A DNA stretch of 64,000 nucleotides from Cunninghamia lanceolata (GCA_027924645.1 BSBN01000781.1:2790001-2854000), one strand, 5' to 3'. Numbered from the stretch's first letter, positions 33,003 to 46,034 are shown. The notes: generated by a model not told the origin, from the letters alone. Made by a program: numbers and translations.

Positions 33003-35726
33003 GTATGTACACCCTTTTCAAGAGGCGATTGAATATGGTTATTTATTTATTAATACTTCCCTAATCACTTTGTTGACTACTAGTTTTGTGATACATTTGC
33101 CATATAAGTTTTCACCATTGTTTATTTCAATGCACTTCTATTACAATGACTTATTAATTTGTTAAATGCAATAGCTTGTGCTTAAAAATTTTAATTAATA
33201 ATTATTTTAGTATAAAGTACATCTTAGACTAAGCTTTTTAAGGGATATCGTTATCTATATAGGGTAATCCTTATTTAAATAACAAAATAATAATTATTTT
33301 TAGGTTCCAAAATGTTATTTTACACTTAACCATTATTTTTTATATGGAGAAGTACAATGAATCATTTTGATAATTATTTACTAGTATAGATATTTTTAAA
33401 CACGAGCCTTGAGTTATTTTATTTAAGAGTTATTAATACTTACCTTTGACAAGTATACTATTGTAACCAGATTTTTTTTATTAACATATTATTATTATTT
33501 GTACTTATGAATAAATCATATAATATTTTCTATGATAAATTTTTAATGACAAACATTTAGAGTCAAATTAGTATGGTGCATTGCTTTGTATTATGCAACT
33601 TCTTTTAGCGATTAGTAAAATTTAAATCAATCACATACGTAGTAGTGGAGATTGGACGAAGGTAAGTGGCAAGTATGGTTGTTCCCACTACTTAAAAAAG
33701 GTTACGCTATTTAAATTTGTCAAACGATTTATTTTCTTTGAAGCATGAATCACAACATAGGGGAAAAGACCCAATAGGTGTGCACCCTAACATCATGCCT
33801 CTCAAAAACATGTGTTGATGTTGAACAAGTCTAAAAAATTTTATAATGGCTTCCTTGGTTAAACCTAAGGTTTTAGGTCCACATCATCAATTTTGTTGCC
33901 AAATCTATGCAGTCGTAAAAAGTGTCAAAAATAACATTTTTGAACCCCTACCTTATGATGGTCAATTGTCACACCCCATCGTGGAACTCACTTGCACCAA
34001 TAATTGAACATTTTTTCCCTAAAATCATAGACAATAAAACTCAAATCGATGATATTATCATCTAAAAAACAAATCTATACTCATAAATATATGCATACAA
34101 AACTATGAAACTAAACAACATTGTATTATTAACTAATTAATTTTAACCTAAAATTATTAGGTAAAGCACCCTAAACTTAATATTAAAACATCCTATTTTG
34201 AATATCACTTAACCCTAAACTAATAATTTATACTATCCTATTTCTAAAAAAAACTAAACCTAAAGCTAATCTCCTTCATGCCTATTTCTCAAACTTTAAC
34301 CCTAATCACCGTTGGCTCCAATGCACAACATCCATAGAAGGCATCGTGGGAAGCAAGGAGGCCACCAATGTGGGAAGTAGGGAGGTTGTCAATGTGGAGG
34401 TCGATTGAGGCAACAGGGAATTATATTGCTCAACAAAAAATTGTGATGACCCAGTAAGGAATATATTATAGAGAAGATTTGTGCTTTGCCCACCTCTGGA
34501 TTTTAAGTTTTTTTTTTCATCTTGTACTAAAGAAACATAATTTATATGTATGAATTCACTTTTCTAATTGCATAAAATAGCCTTTGCTTTTTTTGAATTA
34601 GATCAAAGGAATTCATTCTTCATGTTGTTACAGTCACCACAATACGTTGCTACTGCATGCTCAAACCCTATCTGTGGGAGTCGCCATGTTGTGTTTTGTC
34701 ACATGCTCAAAGATTATGTAGGGGGAAGCATATTCAAAGGAATATTATATGTGGGAGGCATTATAGGGGCATGAGGTAGCAGTTGTGGGGAAAATTCATG
34801 GCAGGAATAAGGGACTCTATGTGGCAAGGGGCTCATAACCTTTTATATGGCAGATGACGCCCATTACAAACATAATGTCATGGAAAACTATTGCTTCCCT
34901 CTCTTGTGACACTCAAAAATGGTGAGGTTTTCAAAGGCTCATTGCTTTATAGAAGAACTGGGATTGAAAATATGCCTCTGGTCTATGATTATTGTAGTAA
35001 TCTATATCCCAATCCACACCTTTTATTGTTTGTAGAAGTTGTGTAGATTTTATGAATGCTAGAAGAATATTTAGGGGATTGTTTTGACCACCTTCTCACT
35101 GCTCATGCATCTCACTTTATTTGCAGGTCAAATGGAGAGATTATCACTCACAACAATCTCCTCCCTAGACATATTCACTCACATAAATTGTGTCTTTTGA
35201 CACAACAAATTTCTAGGGATTTTTGTTACCAGGGTTTGAAGGAAAACCAATAGGTAAGGTCATTTTTTATCTTATTGGTGCAAGGACCCATTTTTCATTT
35301 TCTATTGAAAATTTCTTTCAAATTTCTTAGTGTTTCTAGTAAATGTTTCTTTGGTTCTATTTTTTTTAGTTTTTCTAGAAAATTTGTTGAGCTTAAGTTA
35401 TTTTTGGAACACTATTTTTCTAGAAATTGCTTGGAAGTACTTCCATGGTGAAAATTGATGGTTTTTTATGTGAAGAAGTTGTATTTTGTATGGAATTATT
35501 CTTGACGAAGGTTAAGAATGCGACCCAAAGGATTTTTTATGCTCTCATTTGCAAAAAAAAGCCAATGTCAAGCCATCATGAACCATAGGCCTTAGTTTAC
35601 AAAAGCTTCATGCTAGTTTTGTCTCGTAGGACAAGAGATTATGTGGCATGTAACATTAAAATTCCAGGTGTGGTAGAATTTCTAGATTAGGGTTTCATAG
35701 ACCAAATAGTAAATCCTTGGGAACAA
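33003..35726. other. AT-rich sequence with one MITE-like end
   Basis: No gene is recognised. TAGGGGAAAAGACCCAATAG at about 33756 resembles the end of the 25011 MITE and the sequence at 56953, but no partner end was found. Confidence 0.4.
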
Positions 35727-35891
35727 TTAGGTTGCTATGAGCAAGACGAGCTCTAATCAGTGTGTGCTTGCATGGAGATAAACCTCAACAAAGACATGCA
35801 TGATTTCATCATTGTTTATGTTAATGATTGTAGTTTTATGTAGCAATTGCGCATATCAATCTACCAAAAACTTGTATTTGGTGCCAATCAC
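35727..35891. repeat. Dispersed repeat copy 1 (165 bp)
   Basis: TTAGGTTGCTATGAGCAAGAC to TTGGTGCCAATCAC, matching 45055-45219 in the same orientation. One frame reads FIIVYVND, faintly like a reverse transcriptase YVDD box, too weak to call. Confidence 0.75.
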
Positions 35892-35915
35892 AAACATCAT
35901 TAGTAAGATGAAGAC

Positions 35916-35920
35916 ATATG
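35916..35920. repeat. Target-site duplication, left copy (LARD2)
   Basis: ATATG, identical to 43570-43574. Confidence 0.85.
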
Positions 35921-37177
35921 TGTTAAGTAGATAAAATGGGGGACGAATGCAAGCTTGTAAGTACACTAGATCAAACCCTCTTTCACTACAACATTCAATG
36001 ACAAAATTGAGCTAAGTCACTACAAGATGAAAGAGGACCTGATTATTGATTTTGTGCCCCTGTTTGTTAAGGAAAGATATGATTCAACCAAGCTTTTAAC
36101 AAAACCCTAGGCCAATCAATGCACTAAACCCTAGAATTGAGATAACCAGCTTATAACAGATAAAAAGCAATGGAAAGCCAAGATCTGAAAGTACCAGGAT
36201 GATCAGTGAGATGTCGTAACCTGTTTCACAGAAGATGAAATGTCAAAGGACTCTGGGGCGGGTGCCCAAGTCCAAAAAGTCCTGATCTCTGGAAACTTAG
36301 AACTAGAAAAATGTTGTAAATGATGTCTTAATGTCATATCTAGTGTCTGATTTAGCTGTAGGACGCCAGGACAGGCGCCCAAGTCTTCCACGTAGAATTT
36401 TTGCACTCTATTTTTGGATCCTAAAACTCTATCCCTTGAATAACCTCCTTGTACCTTCACTTCTTCAATCCTCACACTTGTAACTTACACACAAGAAGAA
36501 AAGGGGTTTGGGGGTTGTGGTGTTTAGGGATTTGCCTCGGTCAAATCCTGAGTTAGCATTCAAGGTTTCCCAACACCATTGTTAGAGAGAGAGCGTGTCC
36601 TTACAGGACAGAGGCTAAAGATAATCTAAATGATGACATGATTCAAACAATGATGATGTCACCTTGGAGGTGAAGTCCTTAGGAGGATGAAGATTCTTCA
36701 ACTCATAAAGATGTTGATGATGATTCCAAATCTGCAACAAACATGTACAACACAAACACAAATCTGCAACAATAACATAATGAATGCCTTGAATGCTCTT
36801 TTGCTCCAATATCATAACCTTGCTATCATCAAGTTGTTATAAAATGAATTCAAACACTCACATATATATGCTTTCTGTTAAACATTCACAAATTAATTGA
36901 AAGAGCCAACAAGGAGAGACCCATTTAAAGGTACTATGCCGACATGATTTAAATTTTACCCTGACCAATTAGGGTGGACTTGGGTGCAGGTGCCCAAGTC
37001 CCTAGGTGCCTTTTTGGTCAGGACTTAAGCATTAAATGGGCCCCTAGTTCCCATTTGACATGGGTTTTGGGGGATTTCTCATCGGGATGAATATTTTGCT
37101 TGTAGAGTGTTAACATGGGCACCTAGGAGCTAAACTAGGAGTTAAAAAGGCATGTGTCCATTTTTTACTCCATAACA
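35921..37177 (-). repeat. LARD2 3' LTR
   Basis: 1257 bp, collinear with 42318-43569 apart from point changes and small gaps. Confidence 0.9.
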
Positions 37178-37195
37178 TATAGCCCCCACTTTAAT
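37178..37195 (-). other. LARD2 polypurine tract
   Basis: Minus-strand ATTAAAGTGGGGGCTATA directly before the TGTTATGG start of the LTR. Confidence 0.65.
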
Positions 37196-40009
37196 GTGTG
37201 TGCGATCCTACAATTCAGTACATGCATTAAAGTATAGTCAAAGCATATCAAAACACATCAAACACAATAATGAAGACACACCCTAAACTTGAAGGACTAT
37301 TTCTAGCCCCCAGACTTAGGCAAACATAAGAAAACACTTAACAGTCACATATGATAGTGAATATAGTAAGGAAGCAAGCAATACATGAAGAATACAATGA
37401 AAGCACAGAGTACACAGAGAAGACATGAATACAGTCACACAAGACACAAAGAAGGCATGAAGAGAAGATATGATTAAGCAATTGCATATCTATATATAAT
37501 GCGAACTAAAGTAAATAAAACACATAGCGTGGAGGGGGCTCATTGCCACATGTCTTTAGACAATGAAAGAAATCACAAAACACATACAGCGTGGGGGGCT
37601 CATCACCACACGTCTGTAGACCATGCCACAAACATGAAAGACACGCAAGGAAGAAACAAAATACACACAAAAGACACATGAAATACATGAGCGTCACAAA
37701 GTATGTCGTTGACACACTATACGTCTTATACACAACAAACACGAGCAATAGAGAGGAGTTCATCACTACACTCCACTATCTAAAACACGTAAAACACACC
37801 TGACGGTTCAGCTACACTACCACAACCACCAAAGACGTGCTTAAGGGTTGTGATATGTGAAATCAAATGAAGATGATAACTAATCTAATGCATAAATCAA
37901 CATGATTATACCTTCATGAAGACTTCACAGATCCATGCGGGAAGGAGCTTGCACCCATGTAGAGCTCCTCAGATGTTTCCCTGATTAGTGTGTAGATGTG
38001 GATTGCTCAAATGCTCACAACACAATGTAGATGAGATTAGATGATGGATTGGGTGGGACTGAGACAAGATTTTGGCAGAGGTTTGATAGGATTAGGAGAT
38101 TGGATAGTGATTTTGACAGAGTTCTGATGCCTCCAAGTGGTCCCCCTAATGGCTTAGAGAGGGGTCCTATTTATAGGATTTCTGAGATGAGGATCAATGG
38201 TGAGGATTCAATTGACAAGATCAAGGGTTAGGAATAAAAGTGATTCTTTTATTCCTTAGTGGATGAATTAAAAATTCCCATTTTGGGAAGAGTGGAGGAG
38301 TGGATGAATAAATAATTCATCTTTGGGGAGAGTGAAGGATAATGGGGGACAACTAAATATTAAATTCAGTTTAGTGGATGAGAGTGGGGGACAACTGAAT
38401 ATTAAATTTAGTGAGTGGATGAGAGTGGGGGACAACTGAATATTAAATTCAGTGAGTGGATGAGAGTGGGGGATAAGTGAATTTTAAATTCAGTTTAGTG
38501 GATGAGTGGGAGACAAGGTTAATTAAGTGTTTTCTTAATTAACTTAAGTTTAGATTAATCAGATAATCAGGATTTATCTAATTAATTAGGGATTAGGAAA
38601 ATGGATAAATCATCTAAATGAATATTAGGAATATTCATTTAATTGATAGGATAGGGTTGTAAGGTTAAATGGATTAATTAGGTGAATTAATTGATCACCA
38701 GGGATACGCAGATTGGGGGAGTAGATGAGTGCGAGGTACTGAAAATTGGTTTGCAGAGTAGTCTAATTTTAGGTGTCTACAAGGCTGAATGACTCAAGAT
38801 CCAACCCTGCCTCGTGATGTGGACTTTGTTTAAAAGGATGTGCACTAGCTCAAGAGATACACCATCCCACCTTCCATAGAAGGGATTTCAAAATTCAACC
38901 CCACCCACATCACAGAGATGCCTTACAGTGAAAAGGAAGCATGTGCTCAAGGTATACAACCCCACATGCATCACGAAGATGCCTTATAGTGAAAAGGAGG
39001 TATATGTAATAGATCAATGTATGCAAACACGCTTTGTCAATATAAAAAGTAATCAAACAGTTACCATGATATATACACCCACCTTAAAGTGGTTGATCCT
39101 GCTTGCCGGTATCAATCACATTAAGGCAAAGTGAAAACATGCAAGGGAACAAGAGCTTTCGCAAAGCCCATTCCCCAAAGTGACATGTGCCACGATCGTC
39201 GAATGTTCCCACAAACACATAAATATCATTCACTAGGATAATCAACAACATATAAGCTTTGGTTAGAAAATCTATTCTAAGATAACAACCAAATCAATTC
39301 ATGAAAGTTACATAGAAATCATACACATAATAGACCAAGGCTACACTTGAGGGTTTGGAACCAAATAGAGCCATAAGGTTATACTACAGATATCTCAGAG
39401 CCGAGTGTAGCTACAAGGTGAGATACAAAACAATCCAAAGTGCATAGAAGCAGATTTAGAATATTGCAAAGGTTTGTCACAACAAATTTCACAATACAAA
39501 TCACAACACAGAGTGATTCTACGAGTCAAGCGTCGGTAATATATTAAGCCCATCTTCATATATGGACTAGGTCCATTTTTTCTTTCTTGTTGTAGGGATG
39601 CACGATCCTTATCAGTATTTGTTTATTTTCGTCATCCACTAACTAGTAGAGTCACTAAAGAATGGAAATAGTAAAAGCGAGAGAGGAGACAAAAGTGACT
39701 TGGGTTTACAACATGGGAAGATGCCCCCAAGACATCCTCCACAATGTTATGCCCCCAAGGCACAACACACAACAATAAGATAGAGGAGAGGAAAGTAGAA
39801 GAATAGAGAAACAAATAGAAGAATGGTCACAACAGAGGCAATCTCCTTGTATTCTTGACCTTACAAGAGTATCAAGGGTCATCCAAAGAGACCTAAACAA
39901 CATATAACACAACATGGGGGAACACAACACAACACATAAGAGGAGGCCATGTAAGTGAGCAACTCAAAGAGGAGCTACATCAAAGGTGGCTAAAAAGGGT
40001 GAGAAATAC
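37196..40009 (-). other. LARD2 3' non-coding interior
   Basis: No gene is seen. A phrase with GCGTGG..GGGGCTCAT.(A/G)CCACA(T/C)GTCT occurs twice (about 37527 and 37590), and a four-unit tandem repeat lies at 38344-38515. Confidence 0.5.
38344..38515. repeat. Tandem repeat, four units of about 41 bp
   Basis: The unit runs GGGGGACAACTGAATATTAA then ATTCAGTGAGTGGATGAGAGT. The middle two units are nearly identical. Confidence 0.9.
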
Positions 40010-40972
40010 TTACATGTTATCTTTGATCTTGATCTTTATATTTACTATTAAATCTTTATCCTTTGTTCTTCCTTCCCTTTGAATTATGTTTTCCACAATA
40101 GTTGGTGTTTGTGAAGAGGAAACTGGAGGAGTTAGTAATGGAAATCTTCTCTCTTGAAGGTTTTCTCTTGCTGTATGTAAGGATGGTGGGGACGGAGCCT
40201 TAAAAATTCCCATTTCAACTGGTTGAGGCGATGCTAGAGTATTTTGAACCTTAGAAATAGTATTGTCATTTACAACATTTCTAGGAGGAGAACTATTCAT
40301 GTTCTCTATATCATTAGATGTATCCAAGGTACGTAAGTGTTCAAGTAATGGTAGGTAATCTATCTCTTCATTTAAGATGTTGTTAAGAAGAGTCTTTAGA
40401 TCAATAGATGAACATCCATTATAAATAGGTTGAGGAAGTTGTTCATAAAGAGAGCCTTCATCATCCAATGCTTCGTCTTGGCTAGGGAGATCATTGGAAT
40501 GAAAAGATGGTAGAGTGGTATTAAGGAATGTCTCAATGATTTATTCTTCTTGAGCCAAAATTTATTCACAAGTTGGAGTCATGTTAGGAGAAGATTCCAA
40601 ATCATTGGATAAGCCACACAAGGCTATGTTAGCCTCATATGTAATAGAGATAATGTCCATTATATCATCATGAAATGTAGTAAGAGAAGGGGGAATGTCT
40701 TCATCATTACCTTTCTCATGATCATTCATGGAGATTAAATTAGTGAGGTTTTCTAAGATCGAAGGGTATATACCCATGAGAGTTGTGAAGCTTTCAAAAT
40801 CAGATATGTAACAAAGAATTTCATATGTGGAACTCATGGAAATGTCAATATCATAGATGTATGCTATTTTTTGTAGGACTTGAGGATACTGATTAGTGAA
40901 TTTGTAGAAATTATCAATATCTATAATTTATGCAAACAAAGCTTCCAAAGATGAATAACAAGAAACATCCAT
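40010..40972 (-). pseudogene. LARD2 orphan protein frame, about 320 codons
   Basis: Begins ATG 40972-40970 (MDVSCYSSLEALFA) and keeps one phase to TAG at 40010. Three TAA codons interrupt it, at codon 15 (about 40930), at 40562 and near 40533. The product would be acidic and rich in Asp, Ile and Ser in its first half (NLISMNDHEKGNDEDIPP, IDLKTLLNNILNEEIDYLP). Its end is Lys-rich. I see no zinc knuckle, protease or other known retroelement motif. It may be a remote gag or an unrelated protein carried by the element. Confidence 0.55.
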
Positions 40973-41398
40973 GGTGAAAATTATGATAACTCGTTGCTCA
41001 CCCAAACACTAGTTTGAGGAAATTGAGTTTTTGAAAATAAAAAACACACTAATTTCACTACAAACAAAGTAAGTATGATGTAAATAGTGCTACACAACAA
41101 GGCAATATGAATGATTAAAAGTTTGTTCAAATAATTGTGAAGAAAGTGTGTAAAACCCTTAATGTTGAAATACACATTGTGTAATTGCAAAATTTGAAAT
41201 TTGAATGCAAGGATGCCAAATGATGCAACACTACAACTCAAAATCAGATTTGAATGAGTCTTTAAAGAGAGCAGCAAAATCTAAAATAAGATTTTGACTA
41301 CCAACCCTAGCTTTTGCAAAAACTAGGTTATAAGAAAAATGCAAGCTTTCAACAAAACCCTAACAAATGAGATATGAAAATACAAGATGTGATATCAT
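40973..41398 (-). other. LARD2 leader segment
   Basis: AT-rich sequence upstream of the orphan frame. No motif is recognised. The leader continues beyond the retroposed insertion to 42317. Confidence 0.45.
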
Positions 41399-41400
41399 GA

Positions 41401-41412
41401 AATGATTAATTT
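41401..41412. repeat. Target-site duplication, left copy (retroposon)
   Basis: AAATGATTAATT, identical to 42077-42088. Confidence 0.8.
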
Positions 41413-42076
41413 TTTTTTTTTGAGAAAAAGTGACATAGCCACTGAAATTAAATATTAATTATAAAAGAGAAAATACAGAAAGCCTGATTGAATAAGGCAT
41501 ACCGGTAGGAAAGAATCAGGCGAAGAAAACCTCTAGTTGTAGCCTTTTTTAAAACATAGTTAATACAAAAATGACTCAAAAAGATGAGTCTGACCAAGAA
41601 AAGTCTGTATCTGTGAACATTACATGATTGACTTCTTTGTCAATAAGATGCTATTACAAAATTTACAACTGATACAGTCCAATTATATCAAAATCAAAAA
41701 AACCCAAAAAAGAACCCTAACTATTAGTTATCATCTTGCAATCCTTCAACAATAAAACCCTGCTGATGACGAACCTCCTCTTCTGTCGGTTGAGGGGGAG
41801 GAGGTGGTGGAGGAGGAATGTAATGCAGAAGAAAATACAGTGCATTAAACACCTCTGTAGCATCATCAACTATCATCCCAACTCTCTCCTATGGCAATGG
41901 ATAGAATTATGAAAAGACATAACACAATTGTTTTGAAGGCCATGCAACATAGCATTGAAGAGACAAGGAAGCGCAGGTTGGCTGAAAAGATCCCCGCGAT
42001 CAAACAAACCACCCACAAGAGTAGAACTCATATACAAATCGTAATTCTCTATAACTTTAGTAAAAATATCCACAGG
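41411..42076 (-). mobile_element. Retroposed insertion with poly(A) tail (LINE end or processed pseudogene)
   Basis: The plus strand starts with an 11-T run next to a 12-bp duplication AAATGATTAATT found again right after 42076, so the insert is on the minus strand with a 3' poly(A). Its 5' part has open frames: MDIFTKVIENYDLYMSS (41873-42073), then after a shift VDDATEVFNALYFLLHYIPP with a run of Pro and EEEVRHQQGFIVEGLQDDN, stop. About 330 bases of 3' UTR-like sequence follow. I recognise neither protein, so it could be a truncated LINE or a copied host mRNA. Confidence 0.7.
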
Positions 42077-42088
42077 AAATGATTAATT
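42077..42088. repeat. Target-site duplication, right copy (retroposon)
   Basis: AAATGATTAATT. Confidence 0.8.
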
Positions 42089-42317
42089 GTTGTAATTTGT
42101 TTCATATCTGATATAAAAATTAGAAAATCCAATGTTTCCAATGATATGTAATGAACATAATGCAAAACTATGCCTTTATGCAAGCCTAGAATGCTTATTT
42201 TTTTCAATTTCTTCAAAATGTATGCAAGATTTTTTAAAGTATGATATGATTTACTGAAAGATTTGATTTCAAAACTCAGAAAGATGCAAATTCTTAAAAC
42301 ACAGGTTCACTAAAACA

Positions 42318-43569
42318 TGTTAAGTAGATAAAAGGGGGGATGAATGCAAGCATGTAAGTTCACTAGATCAAACCCTCTTTCACTACAACATTCAAGGACA
42401 AAACTGAGCTAAGTCACTACAAGATGAAAGAGGACTCAGCTACTGATTTTGTGCTTCTATTTGTTAAGGAAAGATATGATTCAACCAAACTTTTTACCAA
42501 ACCCTAAGCTAATCAATGCACTAAACCTAATAATTGAGATAATTAGCTTATAAAAAGCAAACAACAATGGAAAGCTAGGATATGAAAGTACCAGGATGAT
42601 CAATGAGATGTCGTAACCTGTTTCATGGAAGCTAAAATGTGAGAGGACTCTAGGGTGGGATCCCAAGTCCAAAAATTCTTGATCTTCAGAAACTCAGAAC
42701 TGGAAAAATGTTGTAAATGATGTCCTGATGCCGTATCCAGTGTCTAATTTAGCTATAGGACGCCGGGATAGAGGCCCAAGTCTTCTGTAGAGGAATTTCT
42801 ACACTCTATTTTTGGATCCTGAAACTCTATCCCTTGAACAACCTCCATGTACCTTCACTTCTTCAATCCTCGTACCTGTAACCTACACACAAGAAGAAAA
42901 GGGGTTTGGGGGTTGTGGTGTTTAGGGATTTGCCTTAGTCATATCTTGGGTTAGAATTCAAGGCTTCCCAACACCATTGTTAGAGAGAGAGAGTGTCCTT
43001 GCAAGATAAAGCTAAAGATAATCCAAATGATGAAATGATTCAAACAATGATGATGTCACCTTGGAGGTGAAGTTATTAGGAGGATGAAGATTCTTCAACT
43101 CATAAGGATGTTGATGATGATTCCAAATCTGCAACAAACATGTACTACACAAACACAAATCTACAACAATAACACAATGAATGCCTTGAATGCTCTTTTG
43201 CTCCAATATCATAACCTTGCTATCATCAACTTGTAAAATGAATTCAAACACTCACTTATATATGCTTTCCCATTAAACATTCACAAATTAATTGAAAGAG
43301 CCAAGGAGAGACCCATTTAAAGGTCCTATGTCGACATGATTTAAATTTTACCTTGACCAATCAGGGTGGACTTGGGCACAGGCGTCCAAGTCACTAGGTG
43401 CCTTTTTGGTCAGGACTTAAGCATTAAATGGGCCCCTAGTTCCCATTTGACATGGGTTTCGGGGGATTTCTCATCGGGATGAATATTTTTCTTATAGAGT
43501 GTTAACACAGGGACCTAGGAGCTAAACTAGGAGTTAAAAAGGCATGTGTCCACTTTTTACTCCATAACA
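42318..43569 (-). repeat. LARD2 5' LTR
   Basis: 1252 bp. A TATA-like TATATAA lies on the minus strand at about 43257-43263. Confidence 0.9.
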
Positions 43570-43574
43570 ATATG
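43570..43574. repeat. Target-site duplication, right copy (LARD2)
   Basis: ATATG. Confidence 0.85.
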
Positions 43575-45054
43575 TATTTTTTGAGAGATGGCTCTACACT
43601 CTCTATTTATTATAATCAATAATTCATGTTACTATATTTATCATAATCGGTAATGTAACTCTTGTGAACAGGGTAATTATCCTTCCATTTGACTTTCTCT
43701 TTTGCAGACTAAGTAATGCAAAATGAGATTACTAACTTGTGATGATCCTAAGTCAAAATAGTTTATTAATATTATACTTTGTAGTCATGATATTTCCACA
43801 GTCCATGATAATCAATAGTAAGCTTCTGGAAAAACTGTGTAGCTTTTTTTGCATGCAAAAAAAGCTACAAAGTTTTTCCAGAAGCTTACTATTGAATATT
43901 ATACTTTCCTATGATATGTATCTTATTATAGAATCCCAAAATGTAAAACAATAGTTGAATGTCAAAAGAACATCTCTTACTTTGAATAGTAAGTTATTGG
44001 CCCATTTCACCGTCAACAACAATTTCAAATTAAAATATCCTAGAAAATATTACAAATCTATTAAATAGAAAACACATGGGCTTGGTTATTTTTGGAGCAT
44101 GGAGGCTTGATATATCATTAGAGTAAAATCATATCTTCTTCCAACCAATATTCAATTAGAGTAGATGAGTTTATTCATAAATTTTAAATATAATCATTAC
44201 CTGGAAACATGATCCTTTCCTTGATTAGACTAATTCAATTCTTGGAAGTACCAAACTTTTTTGCATCATGGACACTTAGACTTGGGCATATTAGTAGTTT
44301 ATATGGAAATTCCACCAACATGGCTATAGCAGTGTATGCTAGCTATCTTACATTAAGAAAAGAAATTTTTGATTTATGTTTTGCTTTTACAAAACTCAAA
44401 ACATTTCTTATCATGCTATATTGCAATCTATATAACCTAAGTTACCATATTAGCCCGAAACCCCAATGATTTCAAGTTCAAAATGTTTTAGAATATGAAT
44501 TTGAATCGAAACCAATTCATCAATGGATTTGGGTAGGGCATGAGATTTTTCAGTTAGAATCATTTGGAATCATATTATTTCTATGCATAACCGATTACAA
44601 TTCTACAACTTAAACTTACCTCCCAAAACTTTTCATCATTGATTGATAGTCATGGCTCATGAGCTTCTGTGTTGCAACATAAATATTCATTAATTTTATC
44701 TAGTAGAACATTAGTTTTTGGGTTGTCAGTTAGAAAATAATTTTTAACATCATCAAAATTTTCCACCAACAAAGGACTTGCATATAAATACTACAATCCT
44801 ACAAACAAAAGCATACATTGTTCACAAAAAAATCATTGTCTTGGCCTTTTGAGAAGTTGAAAAGGCATTTTTACACAAAAATGAATTGGTTGCTATGTTA
44901 TCATTGAATTTTGGACATTGAAGTATTAGTAACCAACAAGATAGAGATATATTTACATCTGGGTTCTCAAATTATCATTCTAATTGGAAAATATGTCCTC
45001 CATATCTAAGGAAAGTTATCTTGCCAACTTAAAAGTATGTGGCAAAAAAATATC
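43575..45054. other. AT-rich sequence, only a palindrome recognised
   Basis: Besides the palindrome at 43812-43895 I see no gene or repeat end. Confidence 0.5.
43812..43895. repeat. 84-bp near-perfect palindrome without loop
   Basis: Arms 43812-43853 and 43854-43895 are reverse complements with one mismatch in 42 (CTGTG against CTTTG). The centre is TTTTTTTGCA|TGCAAAAAAA. Confidence 0.95.
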
Positions 45055-45219
45055 TTAGGTTGCTATGAGCAAGACAAGCTCTAATCAGTGTGTGTTTTCA
45101 TGGAAATAAACCTCAACAAATACCTGCATTATTTCATCATTGTTTATGTCAATGATTGTAGTTTCATGTAGCGATTGTGCATATCAATATGCCCAAAACA
45201 TGTATTTGGTGCCAATCAC
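45055..45219. repeat. Dispersed repeat copy 2 (165 bp)
   Basis: Same orientation as 35727-35891. The copies share both ends, TTAGGTTGC and CCAATCAC, with scattered substitutions. Confidence 0.75.
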
Positions 45220-46034
45220 CAAACCAAAGAATGAAGGAATTCCCACTTATGGCTAGAAAGGTTTGTAAACTAGTTATTTTTATGATAAAATTCAAGATTA
45301 TATTATATATAAAAAAGAATGAAATTTTACAAAAACCAATACCCTAAAAAGTACCAAAAATAGGGTTTTGGAACATAGCACTAGAACTATATGATCAGCA
45401 TTATAGATCAGCTACCATCTATCCTTAGTACAATAGAAAATTACTAAATCAAGACCATAAATTCAATCAGGAGAATAGGGTCCCTGTACTTGCAACTAAA
45501 CTACTAGACCTAACATGGTATGAGCATTTAATATGACTCTAATTACTAATTAATCTTTTGCGTTCCACCACAACTGATAGGCGCTTCTTGATTAACACAT
45601 AGGAAGCTCTTCCTCATGATTTATAATAGCTTTAAAGCTCAATTTAGGGTATTTTTGACAACCATAATATCTTACCATCCTCTTTGTGTTTAGTTGTTCT
45701 TATCTTTTCTATCTTCCCTGCACACATGCAAATATTTGGCACAAAACTGATTCAAACACACAAAGTCCACTTATATATAAAGACATAAAGTCTACTTTTA
45801 TGTGTGTGTGTGTGTGTGTGTGTAAACATGTTTGTGTCTGTACATACACACATACATACATCCATTTTGTTGGCTGCATAGTCCATAAAATTGTAGACAT
45901 ATTCCTTGCACTCTAACAAAAACTTGAGTTGGAATATTACATTACATTGCTGATGAAAATAACAAAACATTATATTGCTACTTGCTTTATGAAAATAACA
46001 AAACATTACATTGCTAGTTGCATAATGTGGTAAG
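45220..46034. other. AT-rich sequence with a microsatellite
   Basis: Apart from the TG microsatellite and a 33-bp phrase repeated at about 45950-46015 (GAAAATAACAAAACATTA), nothing is recognised. Confidence 0.5.
45801..45823. repeat. (TG)n microsatellite
   Basis: Eleven TG units plus T. The His/Thr and Cys/Val open frames over it are artefacts. Confidence 0.98.

Larger units (their letters stand above)
35921..43569 (-). mobile_element. LARD2: complete pol-less LTR retrotransposon, 7.6 kb
   Basis: Direct repeats 35921-37177 and 42318-43569 start TGTTAAGTAG and end TCCATAACA, with exact ATATG flanks. A minus-strand purine tract (37178-37195) before the left LTR sets the direction right to left. 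I could not recognise a PBS next to 42318 (TGTTTTAGTGAACCTG follows the LTR). The 5.1 kb interior has one decayed frame of about 320 codons and no gag, protease, RT or integrase motif. A poly(A)-tailed insertion sits at 41411-42076. Confidence 0.85.

Noticed and set aside
35790..35850. Reverse transcriptase YVDD remnant (FIIVYVND)
   Set aside because: Only eight residues match and a stop follows. No other RT block is nearby in either copy.
45686..46006. His/Thr- and Cys/Val-rich open frames
   Set aside because: Created by the TG microsatellite. No start context or homology.
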